64,000 nt of DNA from Azolla caroliniana (taxonomy: Eukaryota; Polypodiophyta). A program made the position numbers and the translations under genes. This document shows, piece after piece, positions 32,387 to 42,654 of this stretch (its first letter is position 1; the number at the start of each line of letters is the position of its first letter). Below the pieces are notes generated by a model. It searched no databases. It was not told the origin of the DNA and was given only the letters and a program-made list of their open reading frames with translations. The stretch lies in NCBI GenBank assembly GCA_043228905.1, contig JBHGNT010000020.1:5704001-5768000 (forward strand), read 5' to 3'.

Positions 32387-32887
32387 GGCGTGGGATTTTT
32401 CCTTCTTCTGTGGACTTCTTTGCCGGTTCCTCCCTCTGTCCGAATGTTGTGACACATTTACATCTGAATGAGATAGGACACCCTTGTCCTTCCTTCTCGC
32501 TTTCTCATTCAGGATGCTTGTCTTCACCACTTGTAAAGACAAGTTCTCTTCTTGACAGGAGGTGTTGAGAGTAACCACCAACTTCTCCTAGCTATTTGGC
32601 AATGTGCATGTTAGTAGGATGGTCTGCATCACATCATCAAGGGGAAACTTGGTTGCAACAAGTTTATTTACATACCCCATGAATGTGCTTATGTGTTCGA
32701 CGATGCTCTCACTGTCTCTGTATTTCAGTCGTAAGATCTTTCTAATCAGTGAGGTTTTATTTAGGGTGTTCTTCCTCTCGTATAGACCTGATAGCTTCTA
32801 CCACATCTCGTGGGCATTTGTGTTGTTCGCCACATGTTGAGGACACTTACATCGATGCACTATCTGATGGTGGCCACCACCTTTCTT

Positions 32888-33086
32888 GTTACGGTCATGA
32901 CCATATAATATCTTGTGGTGAGAATTTACCGTAGTATTCTTTACACGGGCATGACCATATAATATCCCGTGGTGAGAATTTACCGTAGTATTCTATACAC
33001 GTGGATAAGTGTGAGGGTTAAACGAGAGTGTAAAGAATACTACGGTAAATTCTCACCATGGGATATTATATGGTCATGCCCATAAC
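32888..33086. mobile_element. Foldback/MITE-like element (199 bp)
   Basis: About 55-bp inverted arms beginning GTTAYGGKCATGACCATAT face each other (32888 onwards and 33086 backwards), separated by a short non-palindromic centre. The left arm is present twice in tandem (32888-32946 and 32954-33003). No reading frame. It interrupts copia G gag. No convincing target duplication, so the superfamily is undetermined. Confidence 0.7.
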
Positions 33087-33288
33087 ATTTCTGCTAAGAA
33101 ATTTCCATTCCGACTCTAATACCCTCATGGGTATTTCTGCTATATCGATCGACTCGTACAGGTCTGTGACTATGAGAAGGTCCTTCATCTTTATCTTCCA
33201 GTCTGCATAGTTCTGTGAGTTTAGTCCTATCATACCTGGGAAGTCGCTCACACCTCCTTCCATGCTTGAACCTCAAGCTCTAATACCA

Positions 33289-33573
33289 TTTTTTCAAGAA
33301 ATGAATCGTTAATCCACAAGAAGAATACGCTGAGAATACACAAGTCGAAACACACACAAAACAATGCACACAAATTTTACGTGGAAACCCTGAACAAGGG
33401 AAAAACCATGGGAATAGAGCTTCACTATATAGTGGATATACAAATGGAGAAGATTACAACACTCTTTGTGGAGTGTATCAGCCTCACAAGGCTCTTGGTG
33501 CCTGCTATTACACACATAGCTATGGTGCCGCTCTCTCATGCATGCGCTTCACTATTTTACACCATACACAACA
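33289..33573 (-). repeat. Copia G 5' LTR, approximate
   Basis: Lies upstream of the primer site of copia G. In element sense a TGTTGTGTATGG start at 33573 is likely, and it contains the LTR-type block TTCCACGTAAAATTTG seen in other copia LTRs here. The end beside the primer site is unclear. Confidence 0.45.
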
Positions 33574-34221
33574 CATTCTTCTCGAGTCGATATGCGGAAA
33601 ACCATTAATCTCGGAGAGTTGCTTTAACTTGTCGAGGCCGAGTACTTTGGTGAAGATGTCAGCTGCTTGCCCATCAATCCAAACAAAGTGCAATTGAACT
33701 TCTCCACTGAGGACATGCTCACGTACAAAATGATAATGTACCTCTATGTGCTTTGTGCGGGCATGAAAGAAAAGATGCTTGGCAAGCTGAATATTGTTCA
33801 TGTTGTCGCCGTAAATGGGAATAGGGTTGGCAACTTCAACCTGTAAGTCCCGTAGTAGCCTCTTTAACTAGAGTGCCTCACACGTGGTGACAATTGCCCC
33901 TTGGTATTCCACTTCTGTGCTGGAGAGCGCCACATTTGGTTGCTTCTTACTACACCAAGAGGTCGCCACGGCCTATGGAGAACATGAAGCCTTATGTTGA
34001 TTGCCGATCAGTCACATCTCTAGCCCAATCGGAGTCTATATAGCCGACTAGCTGGTTGGCAGCCCCATACTTTTATAGGAGTCCACGATCAATAGTGCCG
34101 CCAACATATCATAATATTCGCTACGCACACTCCATGTTTTCGATTGTGGGCTTCTGCATGAATTGACTGATCAACCCAACAAGATAACTTAGATCCGGTC
34201 GAGTGATTGTTAAGTAGTTCA
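33574..34221 (-). pseudogene. Copia J RNase H fragment
   Basis: Minus-strand RNase H and the end of RT: SYLVGLISQFMQKPT near 34170, KQPNVALSSTEVEYQGA near 33920, then MNNIQLAKHLFFHARTKHIEVHYHFVREHVL and ADIFTKVLGLDKLKQL to about 33600. Several stops. Gypsy Y interrupts it at 34222. Confidence 0.78.
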
Positions 34222-34740
34222 TGTTGGCCGGTACGGACGACCAAGTGTAAAAAGTGCGGATAATAGTTACGAAGCGAAAGAGGAGTGGGTAGGATCGAGT
34301 AATTATAGAAGTAGGAAAAGGGGAGTCGAAAAATAGTAAAGTTATTGAATAGGGAGCAACGGTTCACGCACAACCATAATCGTCCATGAGCCCTATAGAA
34401 AGGGCCATGGGAAGAATGTAAACGGTAATTCAACATTTTGTATATTTTTGTGCTTATAATAGATTTTTGTTGCCTCTAATACCTTGAGTTTAAATCTGTG
34501 TTATAATTCCTCTATGTTGAGTTTCCATGCTCTATGTAATCATGTGTCTACAATCAGTTGTAGCCGGCTTGTTCATCTCCACAGTTGCGCAGCCTCAGTT
34601 CGATTCCTATGTAATCTTCTACTGTTCAAAACCTTCGAACAACTCCTAGTGCAGTACACTTCACTATTCCCAAACACAATACCTTGAGTCGAATAGCGAA
34701 AGGACCAGTTATTTGATCATGTTATCCTAGGTAGATAACA
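34222..34740 (+). repeat. Gypsy Y 5' LTR (519 bp)
   Basis: TGTTGGCCGGTACGG start and GTAGATAACA end. It is followed after CTTT by a possible primer site TGGCACGCCTAGT at 34745, a form familiar from plant Tat-type elements. The matching tRNA is not certain. Confidence 0.65.
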
Positions 34741-34760
34741 CTTTTGGCACGCCTAGTTGA

Positions 34761-36519
34761 TCTGTGAGCACACAGAAGAACATCGGGGAATGAATGTCGT
34801 CTAACCAAAAGGAAGGAAGGAGACGGCATGTCGAGGCAAACCCCCAACTAGGGCAGAATGCCGACTTGTGGCAGAGCTCGCGACGACAACATCGCAACTT
34901 GACACCCTCTTATTGTTACCTGTAGGAGTATACATGGAGGCATAAGGAGTCGAACACGATAACGTGGTTGGTGTGTATGTGTAATGTGTATGAGTGTGTG
35001 AGGATGAGTATGTGTATGAACACACGCACATTTGTGTGTATGTGTACAAAAGTGAGACAATGGGTCAGTAATGTAACTCCTTTCTTGTCTCATTCTTTTG
35101 TAACACTTACCTTTTGTAACTTCCTTAATGCAAGCCCTACCGCGAGACGACGAATACTGGTTTCGATAGGCTATTCAGTGCACCATCTACCTCAACCCGG
35201 GGCACTCGGCTTTCAAATGTAACATGTGGGTGCATTGCCCAATTTGCCACTCTAGGGCACATACGGTGGATCAATGCGAATATAAGCTCTTGAATCAACC
35301 TACGATGCTGGTTCAGCGAATCGAACCACAGAACAACAACAAGTGGTCGAATGATCGGTTCGCCAGGATGAGGTGAACGTCGAACCATGCGATAGGAAAG
35401 CACAACAACATCGTTGACGTCGACAACGCGGACGGATGAAGCCACTACGTAGGAAGACCCAATTTGGCAAGCCCTAACTGACTGCCAAATAACAATGGCT
35501 ATGAGCAAGCTCTTAAACCTCGTCCCTAGATTCGGTAGACGATGGAAGCGTGAATGCATAAAGCAAACACAGTAACTGTTCCAACCAATTTTACGGAATC
35601 TATAGGATGGCCTATAGTGGTCGATCACCACAACCCTGCCATTAAGAGCATATTACACAAGGAAGAAATATCGGGACGTATTATTGATGGCGGCTTCAGA
35701 GTCAATGTCATCAGCCAAGCTACCTACAATCGCCTGGGCATCGTAAATTGGGAAGCATGCCATTTTGGCTTTGCATGGAGGATAATAGATCCGTTCGACC
35801 ATTGTGGCTATTGCAGAAACTACCAATTGTCGTCGGTGGACATATGTTCGCAATATTGGCGGTAGTATTGGCTCTCAATGCCCCTGGAGCATACACCCTA
35901 CTTCTGGGACGACAACATTAAGCAGAACTGGCAATACAAAAACACTAGCTTTTGTTGAGGCCGAACGAAAATTCGGGTGCCAACTCAGGAGAGTGCAGTC
36001 CCAACAAAAGCAATGACTCTGTTATACGCGGAGCAAATAAACATATTGGAAGGACTGGATGACAAGGAATTGGATAACTATTTGGAAGAACCCTTGTATC
36101 ATCCCTTTGTTTTAACTCGACATCATCGAAACAGCCAACCCGTACACCACCCTTGTGGCGGTCGGTGAACATGAATGTGAACCGGGCACTGAAGCGCTGA
36201 TGGGGCTCCATAGGGCATATGACGCATTCGAAAGAGAGATGGAGATTTCCTGACGAGTCACGACATCATCGTTAGAAGAAATCAATGTTGGAACCACTGA
36301 AGAACCGTGACCACTCTCAATTGCGAAGGATTTACCACCTTATGAGAAGACGGCCATGATCAAGTTGCTATGAGAGTAGAAAGATGTGTTCGCATTGTCA
36401 CACAAAGATATGAAAGGGCTAGATCTGAAATTTTACCAGCACCAGATCAACCTCTCGATGGATGCGAAGCCAGTCCAACAACGTCGATATCAAATGAACC
36501 TGAATTACGCGGTTCGCGT
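34761..36519 (+). pseudogene. Gypsy Y gag-protease and start of RT, badly decayed
   Basis: Fragments in changing frames: a zinc knuckle CPICHSRAHTVDQC at about 35235-35276, a protease motif RIIDGGFRVNVIS near 35675-35715, and the pre-RT block KDVFALSHKDMKGLDLKFYQ near 36385-36450 and RRYQMNLNYAVR at 36484-36519. That block resembles Tat-lineage Ty3/gypsy. The element then breaks at the X LTR. Confidence 0.75.
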
Positions 36520-37396
36520 TGTCGTGGTTTTCCGTGTGTATGTGTCGAAACGGGGCGGGACCACGTGGGTATCAAATGAAAGAGCTGATGTTAGTAGGAA
36601 TTTCTTCCGTATATATTCGCCGGATCGGTTACCGGTCTCGTACCCAGTGTCGCGGTATCCGGACGCGTATCAGATCCAGAACTATACCTAGATCTCGACC
36701 GGTTGGCGCATAGGACTGAAGTAGTGTATTGTTCTAGACAGGATGCCAGAAAGCAGCGATGAGCTCACGAGCTTAGGTCGCGGAAAACATCCCACAGGTA
36801 GGAACAATGCAGGGATCTCTAAATAGAAGAAGAGACCCAACAAATACTAATGATTAATAGAGAACCCGAAAGAGTACAATCAAGAACAGAGCTTCTAGCT
36901 CTACACACCTACACACAAAATGATGAACCTCTGGTCGGGATGTCACGGGCTTCCTACGCAAGTAGAGGCTTCACCTTCTTCCTTGCATCAATACAAAGCA
37001 CAAGAGAGAGGGGGCAGAGCTCGGCACCCAAACCAACATCACTTTGTCCTCCCAATCTAGGATCCCCCGAATAGTCTCAACCCATCCCCCCTCCCTTTAT
37101 AGGACAAAGGGGAGGTCGTTACATCACCAATAAAGACAATCACTTTCTATCCTCCCTGATTCTCTCCTCGATCTACTCTCCTCGATCTCCTCCCCTCAAT
37201 CACCTTTATTCGTCTACTTTTGTGACCATAAAGTGTTTGTCAAGCACACCTACCTAGTATTTATCAACACTTAAACTAATACTACTCTATTTACATGCGT
37301 TTGTATATAGAGATCATTTTCGTGTACATATGTGCACACGCCCGTTCACACATACCCGACCCCATCCTCATCCTATGGCCGGAATCCTTTGTGACA
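36520..37396 (+). repeat. LTR X, solo LTR (877 bp)
   Basis: TGTCGTGGTTTTCC start and TTTGTGACA end, flanked by GCGT (36516-36519) and ACGT (37397-37400), a 4-bp duplication with one mismatch. No internal region, so a solo LTR of the TGTCGTG group. Removing X and gypsy2 restores gypsy Y coding (YAVRVKEEIDKL). Confidence 0.7.
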
Positions 37397-37400
37397 ACGT

Positions 37401-38157
37401 TGTCGTGCCTTTCGGCTCCGGATCGTTTGCGTGAGTCGGGTGGGAACCACCGAGGTTTTGGACTAGGAGAAAAAAGAATATGAGATGAGGCTAGTAATGA
37501 ATAGATTATTAGAAAGAGAGATAGAAATTTCGTGAATCCCACGAGTGTATTGTATTCTATTAATTAATATTTAGATAAGAATATGTATTTATATTGAAAG
37601 AAAGATATAAGAAACTTGTGAATCCCACAAGTATAGATTATATTATTTTCGTGAATCCCACGATTATATTAATCGGTTGGTGTTTTCGGAAATATATCCA
37701 ATTTCCAAATATTTCACACGCCTATTACATTGTGCTCCCCATCCTTATGTAGTGATGAGGAAGTCTTAGTAATCCATGCTTTTTCTCTAACTATAGACCC
37801 CATGCTTTTCCTATAGATAGACTATATGCTTTATCTAAAGTGATCATGCTTTTTTCTAACTTGTGCGTTTTTTATCATGCACGCTAGATGTGTATGTGTA
37901 GCTTTTTCTTTTGTTATGCGTTTTTCTAATGTTTATCCTAGCGTGAATTTACCTTTCTATGTGGGACATCTATGCTTTAACACTAATGAAATGCTAGTGT
38001 AATGGTAAGACATTACATTATTAACATGGAGGTGCAAGGTTCGAATCTTGCCCTATGCATGTTCCATTTATTTTGCTATTTTCTTCTATTTCTTCATTTT
38101 TTATTGAATCTAATACTATATACGTTTTTCACGTAGTGTACAAAATACACTATGACA
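37401..38157 (-). repeat. Gypsy2 3' LTR (757 bp)
   Basis: TGTCGTGCCTTTCGG to ACTATGACA. Three hairpins with loop AATCC at 37530-37544, 37615-37631 and 37649-37663 in R/U5. tRNA-like module on the plus strand at 37995-38052: A box TAGTGTAATGG, perfect against TRGYNNARNGG; B box GGTTCGAATC, perfect against GGTTCGANTC; T-arm-like GCAAG...CTTGC stem. Confidence 0.9.
37995..38052 (+). other. tRNA-like A-box/B-box module in gypsy2 LTR
   Basis: A box at 37995-38005 and B box at 38038-38047, 32 bases apart, antisense to the element in U3. The B box sits inside a GCAAG/CTTGC hairpin like a T arm. The right LTR has the identical module at 40814-40871. The best-preserved copy of this module in the window. 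Confidence 0.65.
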
Positions 38158-38158
38158 C

Positions 38159-40180
38159 TCACCCCCTCCAAACCCGCACATCCTCCGGTATGTGCCGAAG
38201 TTGTTGGTGTTTGTTAGTCTCCTCCGTCCGGTCTCTACCCGATTGGTTTCGTTGCCGGCTCGTAGTACCCTCGACTTCTCTTGTTATGTTGACTTTGTCT
38301 CTCCATTTGGAGCACATCCATTCTTTCCACCCGAACCATTGTCGACATCCGATCCACCATAGTCTTCGTTCGCTTTTTGCATGGCCCGTTTGGTCCTTGT
38401 CATCCGCGGTAGTATCTTTTCTCGCCCTCTTTCTTTTCTTCATCAATCTCGACTTCTTTTCGGATTTTCGGTTTAGTCGGATTAGCTTACTTCCGATTCG
38501 GTCTCGTCGGATCGTCTTTCGTTTAGTTCGGCTTCCTTTCCGATTTGTATTCGGTCGATCCGGACTCGGTTGATCGGTTTTTACCAATTCAGTGCTCTTT
38601 CGGGTCGGTTTCTTTTCTTTTCTTTTCGTCCGGATTTGCTTTCTTTTCTTCGTTTTCACCTGCCTTGTCCGGTTCGACTTTCGGCACTTCTTTCCGTTGT
38701 TCGCTACGTAGGTCCTCCGATATGTGCTCGTTGTTCGGTCCTCGTGTGGTTGTAATGCATGCTTCTTTTCTCGCCGTAGCGCGTGCTTCTTTATTCGCCA
38801 TAACACGCGTTTCTTTATTCGCCGTAGAGCGTGCTCTGTATTACGCGCTTCTCCCGTCGTAGACCCGACCTCCGCATTGTCACACTTTCTTTTAGATTGG
38901 AATTTCGGATGGATCATTTTCCATCCGAACCGACTTCCGACTTTACCTTCCTCGCCGCCATCTCCCGTCTCTCCGGTCTCACGTTGGTTCTCGGACACAA
39001 CCGCCGAAGTCTCTAGATATTGTTGGCATGAATCCTCGGTTTTACCTTCTTTCGTAGTTTCACCCTTAGCATTCTTCTCGGCTATCTCTTCATCGTATTC
39101 GTCGGCTTCGACATTCGTTTTCTCTCCGCCACCTTCCATCTCTTCGGTCTCACGTTGCCTTTCGATCGCAACCGCCGGAGTCTCTGAAATCAGTGGTGGG
39201 GAAGTCCCGATATGGCAATCCGCCATTGATTCGTCCATAGCCACCTCCGATTCGATTTCGTCTTTTGTGGCTACCTCCTTAATCACATCCGCTTCACACT
39301 CTTTATCTGCATCAATTATGCAAACATCTATTATGCTTACCCCTTTTTGACCCGATGTCTCGGGCACTTGTATCCCGAAATTTCCTTCTACACTTGAATT
39401 ATCGGCCTTATCCTTCGCCATGGTTCTTTCACAAGACAAGAGGGTAGCTTGTTTTACACCCTCTTCCGTCGCACCATCATGTTGTATTTCGGCCTTCATA
39501 TCGGCTCCATCGTTTGTCTTCAATCGACCATCCTTCATCGGCCATGTCGTTGACAAGATTCTCATCTTCCTCTCATCATGTCTCCGGCATACCCTTTGGA
39601 CTTCGGCCCAATCCTCGGTAAGACCGTTCGCACCGTCATCATCTTCGAGTTCGATCCCAATGTCCATCCTTTCTTTCCGATCGATCGATCTTACGAACAT
39701 TAAGACTTTATCTCCTCCCACCAATCTTCGTTCCCGCTCCGAGAGTCGAGCAAAACAATGCTCGAACTCTAGGAACGCTTGCGTTGCACTTCGGTGAGTC
39801 TTCTCCGACGCCACCCATTCGTCGAATTCTCGTCGATCTCGTCCCGTCCATCTCTCATAGTCATATGCCTCCCGTAAAGCTTCTTCAAAGGACTCCCATG
39901 TCGAGTTTTGTTGTTGTATCTTGTGGATTCTCTCTTGTAGTTCGTCCGAGGCCACCCGATTGAAGGATGTCACTTGCAATCCTTCCGGTATCCCACATCG
40001 TATCATCTCTGCCTTGTAGTCATGTAAATAGCGTGACAGATCGTTTCCGTTGAATTGTCCGTTTCGTTGTACGAGCCGCTTTACTACCGCCGTGATCTCC
40101 GACATCACTCGTTGTTCTTGTAGCATCCGCTCGAACATCATCATCATCGTTATACTCATTGCCTCTTGTTGATTCTCCAT
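38159..40180 (-). CDS. Gypsy2 Gag-fusion protein (673 aa)
   Basis: Open frame from ATG at 40180 (MENQQEAMSI) to a stop inside the polypurine tract region; an upstream in-frame extension into the LTR is ignored. Residues 1 to about 200 align with gypsy1 Gag (MFERMLQEQRVMSEI, RNGQFNGNDLSRYLHDY, LQVTSFNRVASD). No zinc knuckle or protease follows. The middle, about 230-400, is acidic with two similar blocks (ETPAVAIERQRETEEMEGGGE and ETSAVVSENQRETGETGDGGE). The rest is strongly basic with repeats (RIKK, WRIKKHALRREKKHAL) and lysine/arginine runs that could bind nucleic acid or act as nuclear signals. Frame intactness over 2 kb suggests selection or recent origin. Confidence 0.82.
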   Translation of the reverse strand: MENQQEAMSITMMMMFERMLQEQRVMSEITAVVKRLVQRNGQFNGNDLSRYLHDYKAEMIRCGIPEGLQVTSFNRVASDELQERIHKIQQQNSTWESFEEALREAYDYERWTGRDRREFDEWVASEKTHRSATQAFLEFEHCFARLSERERRLVGGDKVLMFVRSIDRKERMDIGIELEDDDGANGLTEDWAEVQRVCRRHDERKMRILSTTWPMKDGRLKTNDGADMKAEIQHDGATEEGVKQATLLSCERTMAKDKADNSSVEGNFGIQVPETSGQKGVSIIDVCIIDADKECEADVIKEVATKDEIESEVAMDESMADCHIGTSPPLISETPAVAIERQRETEEMEGGGEKTNVEADEYDEEIAEKNAKGETTKEGKTEDSCQQYLETSAVVSENQRETGETGDGGEEGKVGSRFGWKMIHPKFQSKRKCDNAEVGSTTGEARNTEHALRRIKKRVLWRIKKHALRREKKHALQPHEDRTTSTYRRTYVANNGKKCRKSNRTRQVKTKKRKQIRTKRKEKKPTRKSTELVKTDQPSPDRPNTNRKGSRTKRKTIRRDRIGSKLIRLNRKSEKKSRLMKKRKRARKDTTADDKDQTGHAKSERRLWWIGCRQWFGWKEWMCSKWRDKVNITREVEGTTSRQRNQSGRDRTEETNKHQQLRHIPEDVRVWRG

Positions 40181-40198
40181 CTCCTTGCCACCCGCCTT

Positions 40199-40214
40199 CA
40201 CGTCGGGTTCACCA
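40199..40214 (-). promoter_or_regulatory. Primer-binding site of gypsy2
   Basis: Identical to that of gypsy1 (complement CACGTCGGGTTCACCA), four bases from the LTR. Confidence 0.78.
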
Positions 40215-40218
40215 ACTG

Positions 40219-40976
40219 TGTCGTGCCTTTCGGCTCCGGATCGTTTGCGTGAGTCGGGTGGGAACCACCGAGGTTTTGGACTAGGAGAAAGAAGAATATG
40301 AGATGAGGCTAGTAATGAATAGATTATTAGAAAGAGAGATAGAAATTTCGTGAATCCCACGAGTGTATTGTATTCTATTAATTAATATTTAGATAAGAAT
40401 ATGTATTTAGATTGAAAGAAAGATATAAGAAACTTGTGAATCCCACAAGTATAGATTATATTATTTTCGTGAATCCCACGATTATATTAATCGGTTGGTG
40501 TTTTCGGAAATATATCCAATTTCCAAATATTTCACACGCCTATTACATTGTGCTCCCCATCCTTATGTAGTGATGAGGAAGTCTTAGTAATCCATGCTTT
40601 TTCTCTAACTATAGACCCCATGCTTTTCCTATAGATAGACTATATGCTTTATCTAAAGTGATCATGCTTTTTTCTAACTTGTGCGTTTTTTTATCATGCA
40701 CGCTAGATGTGTATGTGTAGCTTTTTCTTTTGTTATGCGTTTTTCTAATGTTTATCCTAGCGTGAATTTACCTTTCTATGTGGGACATCTATGCTTTAAC
40801 ACTAATGAAATGCTAGTGTAATGGTAAGACATTACATTATTAACATGGAGGTGCAAGGTTCGAATCTTGCCCTATGCATGTTCCATTTATTTTGCTATTT
40901 TCTTCTATTTCTTCCTTTTTTATTGAATCTAATACTATATACGTTTTTCACGTAGTGTACAAAATACACTATGACA
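40219..40976 (-). repeat. Gypsy2 5' LTR (758 bp)
   Basis: Near-identical to the left LTR: differences noted at GGAGAAAG/GGAGAAAA, TTTAGATTG/TTTATATTG, one T-run indel and TTCC/TTCA. The tRNA-like module lies at 40814-40871. Followed by ACGT. Confidence 0.9.
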
Positions 40977-40980
40977 ACGT

Positions 40981-42654
40981 AAAAGAAGAAATAGACAAAC
41001 TTGTATAAATCGGATTCATTCGACCTGCCAAAACGGCAACCTGGCTAAGTTTGATCGTCATAGTGCTGAAGAAAAATGGAAAAATCCGCGTATGCATCGA
41101 CTATAGGAAATTGAGTGTGGTGACAGTAACCGACGCCTTTCCCTTACCATTCACGGATGGGGTGTTGGATGCGGTGACCGGCCATGAACTGTACAGTTTT
41201 GTAGACGACTTTAGTGGTTACAACCAGATTCACATGCACGTAGATGACCAGGAAAAGATGTCATACATAACAGACTATGGTTTATTTGTAGCAGTCATAA
41301 TGATGTTCGAGCTCAAAACCGCACTGGCAACATTTCAACGCATCATCACGGAAATCTTCAGCGGATACATACTCGCCTTTATGCAGGTCTTCCTCCACAA
41401 TTTCGTAGTTTATAGCACGGGAAGCAAACATCTTTAGCATTTGCGGTTATGTTTGGAACGATGCCGACTTGCAAGGCTTACCCTCAATCCGGCCAAATGC
41501 ATGGTCAACATTACAAGTGGTGCCCTCCTTGTCCATATAGTAATTAGCGAAGGCATTGCAGTCGACCTGGGGAAAATCAAGGAAATCATCGAAGCATCAG
41601 CCCCGAAAAATGCCAAAAGTCTGAGTTGCTTCCTCGGACGAATCCGATTTCATGACACCTCTACACGTGGCAGTGCATCAGACGCAATTCCAATGGAAAA
41701 AGCATACATGGCCCTAAAGGTGATGCTCACACAAGCACCAATCGTCGAACTGCCGGATTGGACGCGACCTTCCACATGTTTGTCGACACGTCAGACATCG
41801 CAATCGGCAATGCTCTCATGCAGCTGACCGAGCCAAACTAGTATCGGCCGGTCTATTATTCGAGGTGAAAACGTTTGATTGTTGAATGGAACTACTCCAT
41901 TACCGAACGGGATGTTCATATTTCACGTGGATCATGCGATCCTCCTGTACCTTGTCTCCAAACAGTCACTCACGGGGAAGCTAGTTAGATGGATGTTGTT
42001 ACTCCAAGAGTTCGAATTCAAAGTCCAGTATCGGCCAGGAACTCCGCACGCTGTAGCGGACTACCCGAGCCACATCGAGAATGGAGAAGAAGCCACAGGT
42101 TGCGATGACTATTTTCTAGACAACTAAATATTACGAATTTCGGAAACAAAGCCCGAAGCGAACACGATCCTGCAAGAAGACAAATGGCTCGAAGAGATGA
42201 CTCATTTCTTAACCACCCGATTGCCTCCCCCGTGGATGAGGACAAACGAAAAGAAGCGTTTAGCTGTGCGCAACTGGAATTTTTGTCTATTAGAGGGGAC
42301 ACTCTATCATAATGGTACCGATGGAATTTGGCGCCGGTATGTCTAAAGCAACGAAAAGGTGACGATATTGCGGGAAGCGCACTGTGGAATAGCCGACGGA
42401 CATTTCGTTGGGGAAACCACAACTCGGAAAGTCTAGGAGAGTGGGTTCCGGTTCCGGTGGCCAACAACACAAAAGGACACGGAGAATTAGTATTGGCAGT
42501 GTGATCTTTGCCAGCAAATGGGCCAGGCAACAAGACGCGCTCGCATGCCGCACCAACCAGTGGTGCCCTTGGAACCTTTTCAGAAGAGGGGCCTCGATTT
42601 CGTCGGGCCTTCCAGCCCAACGATGTCCCGTACTAGAAATCGATACATCCTCGT
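40981..42654 (+). pseudogene. Gypsy Y RT-RNase H-integrase, decayed
   Basis: Continuation of Y after X/gypsy2. RT: GFIRPAKTATWLS, VLKKNGKIRVCIDYRKLS, FVDDFSGYNQIHM near 41200; the YVDD equivalent is destroyed (FLHNFVVYS near 41400). RNase H: MDWTRPSTC-like and HVDHAILLYLVSKQSL near 41920, TPHAVADYPS near 42045. Integrase: QCDLCQQMGQA near 42500 and GLDFVGPSSPTMSRTRNRYILV to 42650. Frame shifts and stops at several points. Interrupted by the Z LTR. Confidence 0.82.

Larger units (their letters stand above)
30835..33288 (-). pseudogene. Copia G gag-protease-integrase, decayed
   Basis: Upstream part of copia G. From 33263: gag start MEGGVSDFPGMIGLNSQNYADWK, interrupted by a foldback element at 32888-33086. 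Then gag body, a zinc knuckle (LTCFYCGKPGHF) that is present twice because of a 183-bp tandem duplication, and a protease with CIWVIDSDVSFHITP (DSD instead of DSG). GAG-pre-integrase (IWHKRLGHMSEKGLHLLADQ) ends at 31532 and integrase remnants (MARVRSMLSHAKLSKSYW, DEFSYKLWDLVDKK) run to 30835. The primer site is TGGTATTAGAGC at 33277-33288. Confidence 0.85.
37401..40976 (-). mobile_element. Gypsy2: gag-only non-autonomous LTR retrotransposon
   Basis: Complete 3576-bp element with LTRs 37401-38157 and 40219-40976, a target duplication ACGT on both sides, a polypurine tract at 38158-38169, the tRNA-Trp-type primer site at 40199-40214, and a single long reading frame. No protease, RT or integrase. 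I count about three substitutions and one indel between the LTRs, so it moved recently. LTR ends and the gag N-terminus match gypsy1, which suggests mobilisation in trans. Confidence 0.9.

Noticed and set aside
34968-35093. (GT)n-rich frames and a possible structured region near 35000
   Set aside because: Simple-sequence GT/CA tract within the decayed gypsy Y leader; no function visible.
37995-38066. True tRNA gene
   Set aside because: A and B boxes are convincing, but no seven-base acceptor stem or proper anticodon arm can be drawn, and the sequence is part of the LTR in both copies.
38545-39350. Phenylalanine/serine-rich plus-strand frames
   Set aside because: Antisense shadows of the lysine/glutamate-rich gypsy2 frame.
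40181-40360. 60-residue N-terminal extension of the gypsy2 protein with a hydrophobic, signal-like start
   Set aside because: It translates the LTR and primer site. The Gag homology begins at the ATG at 40180, as in gypsy1 and gypsy3.
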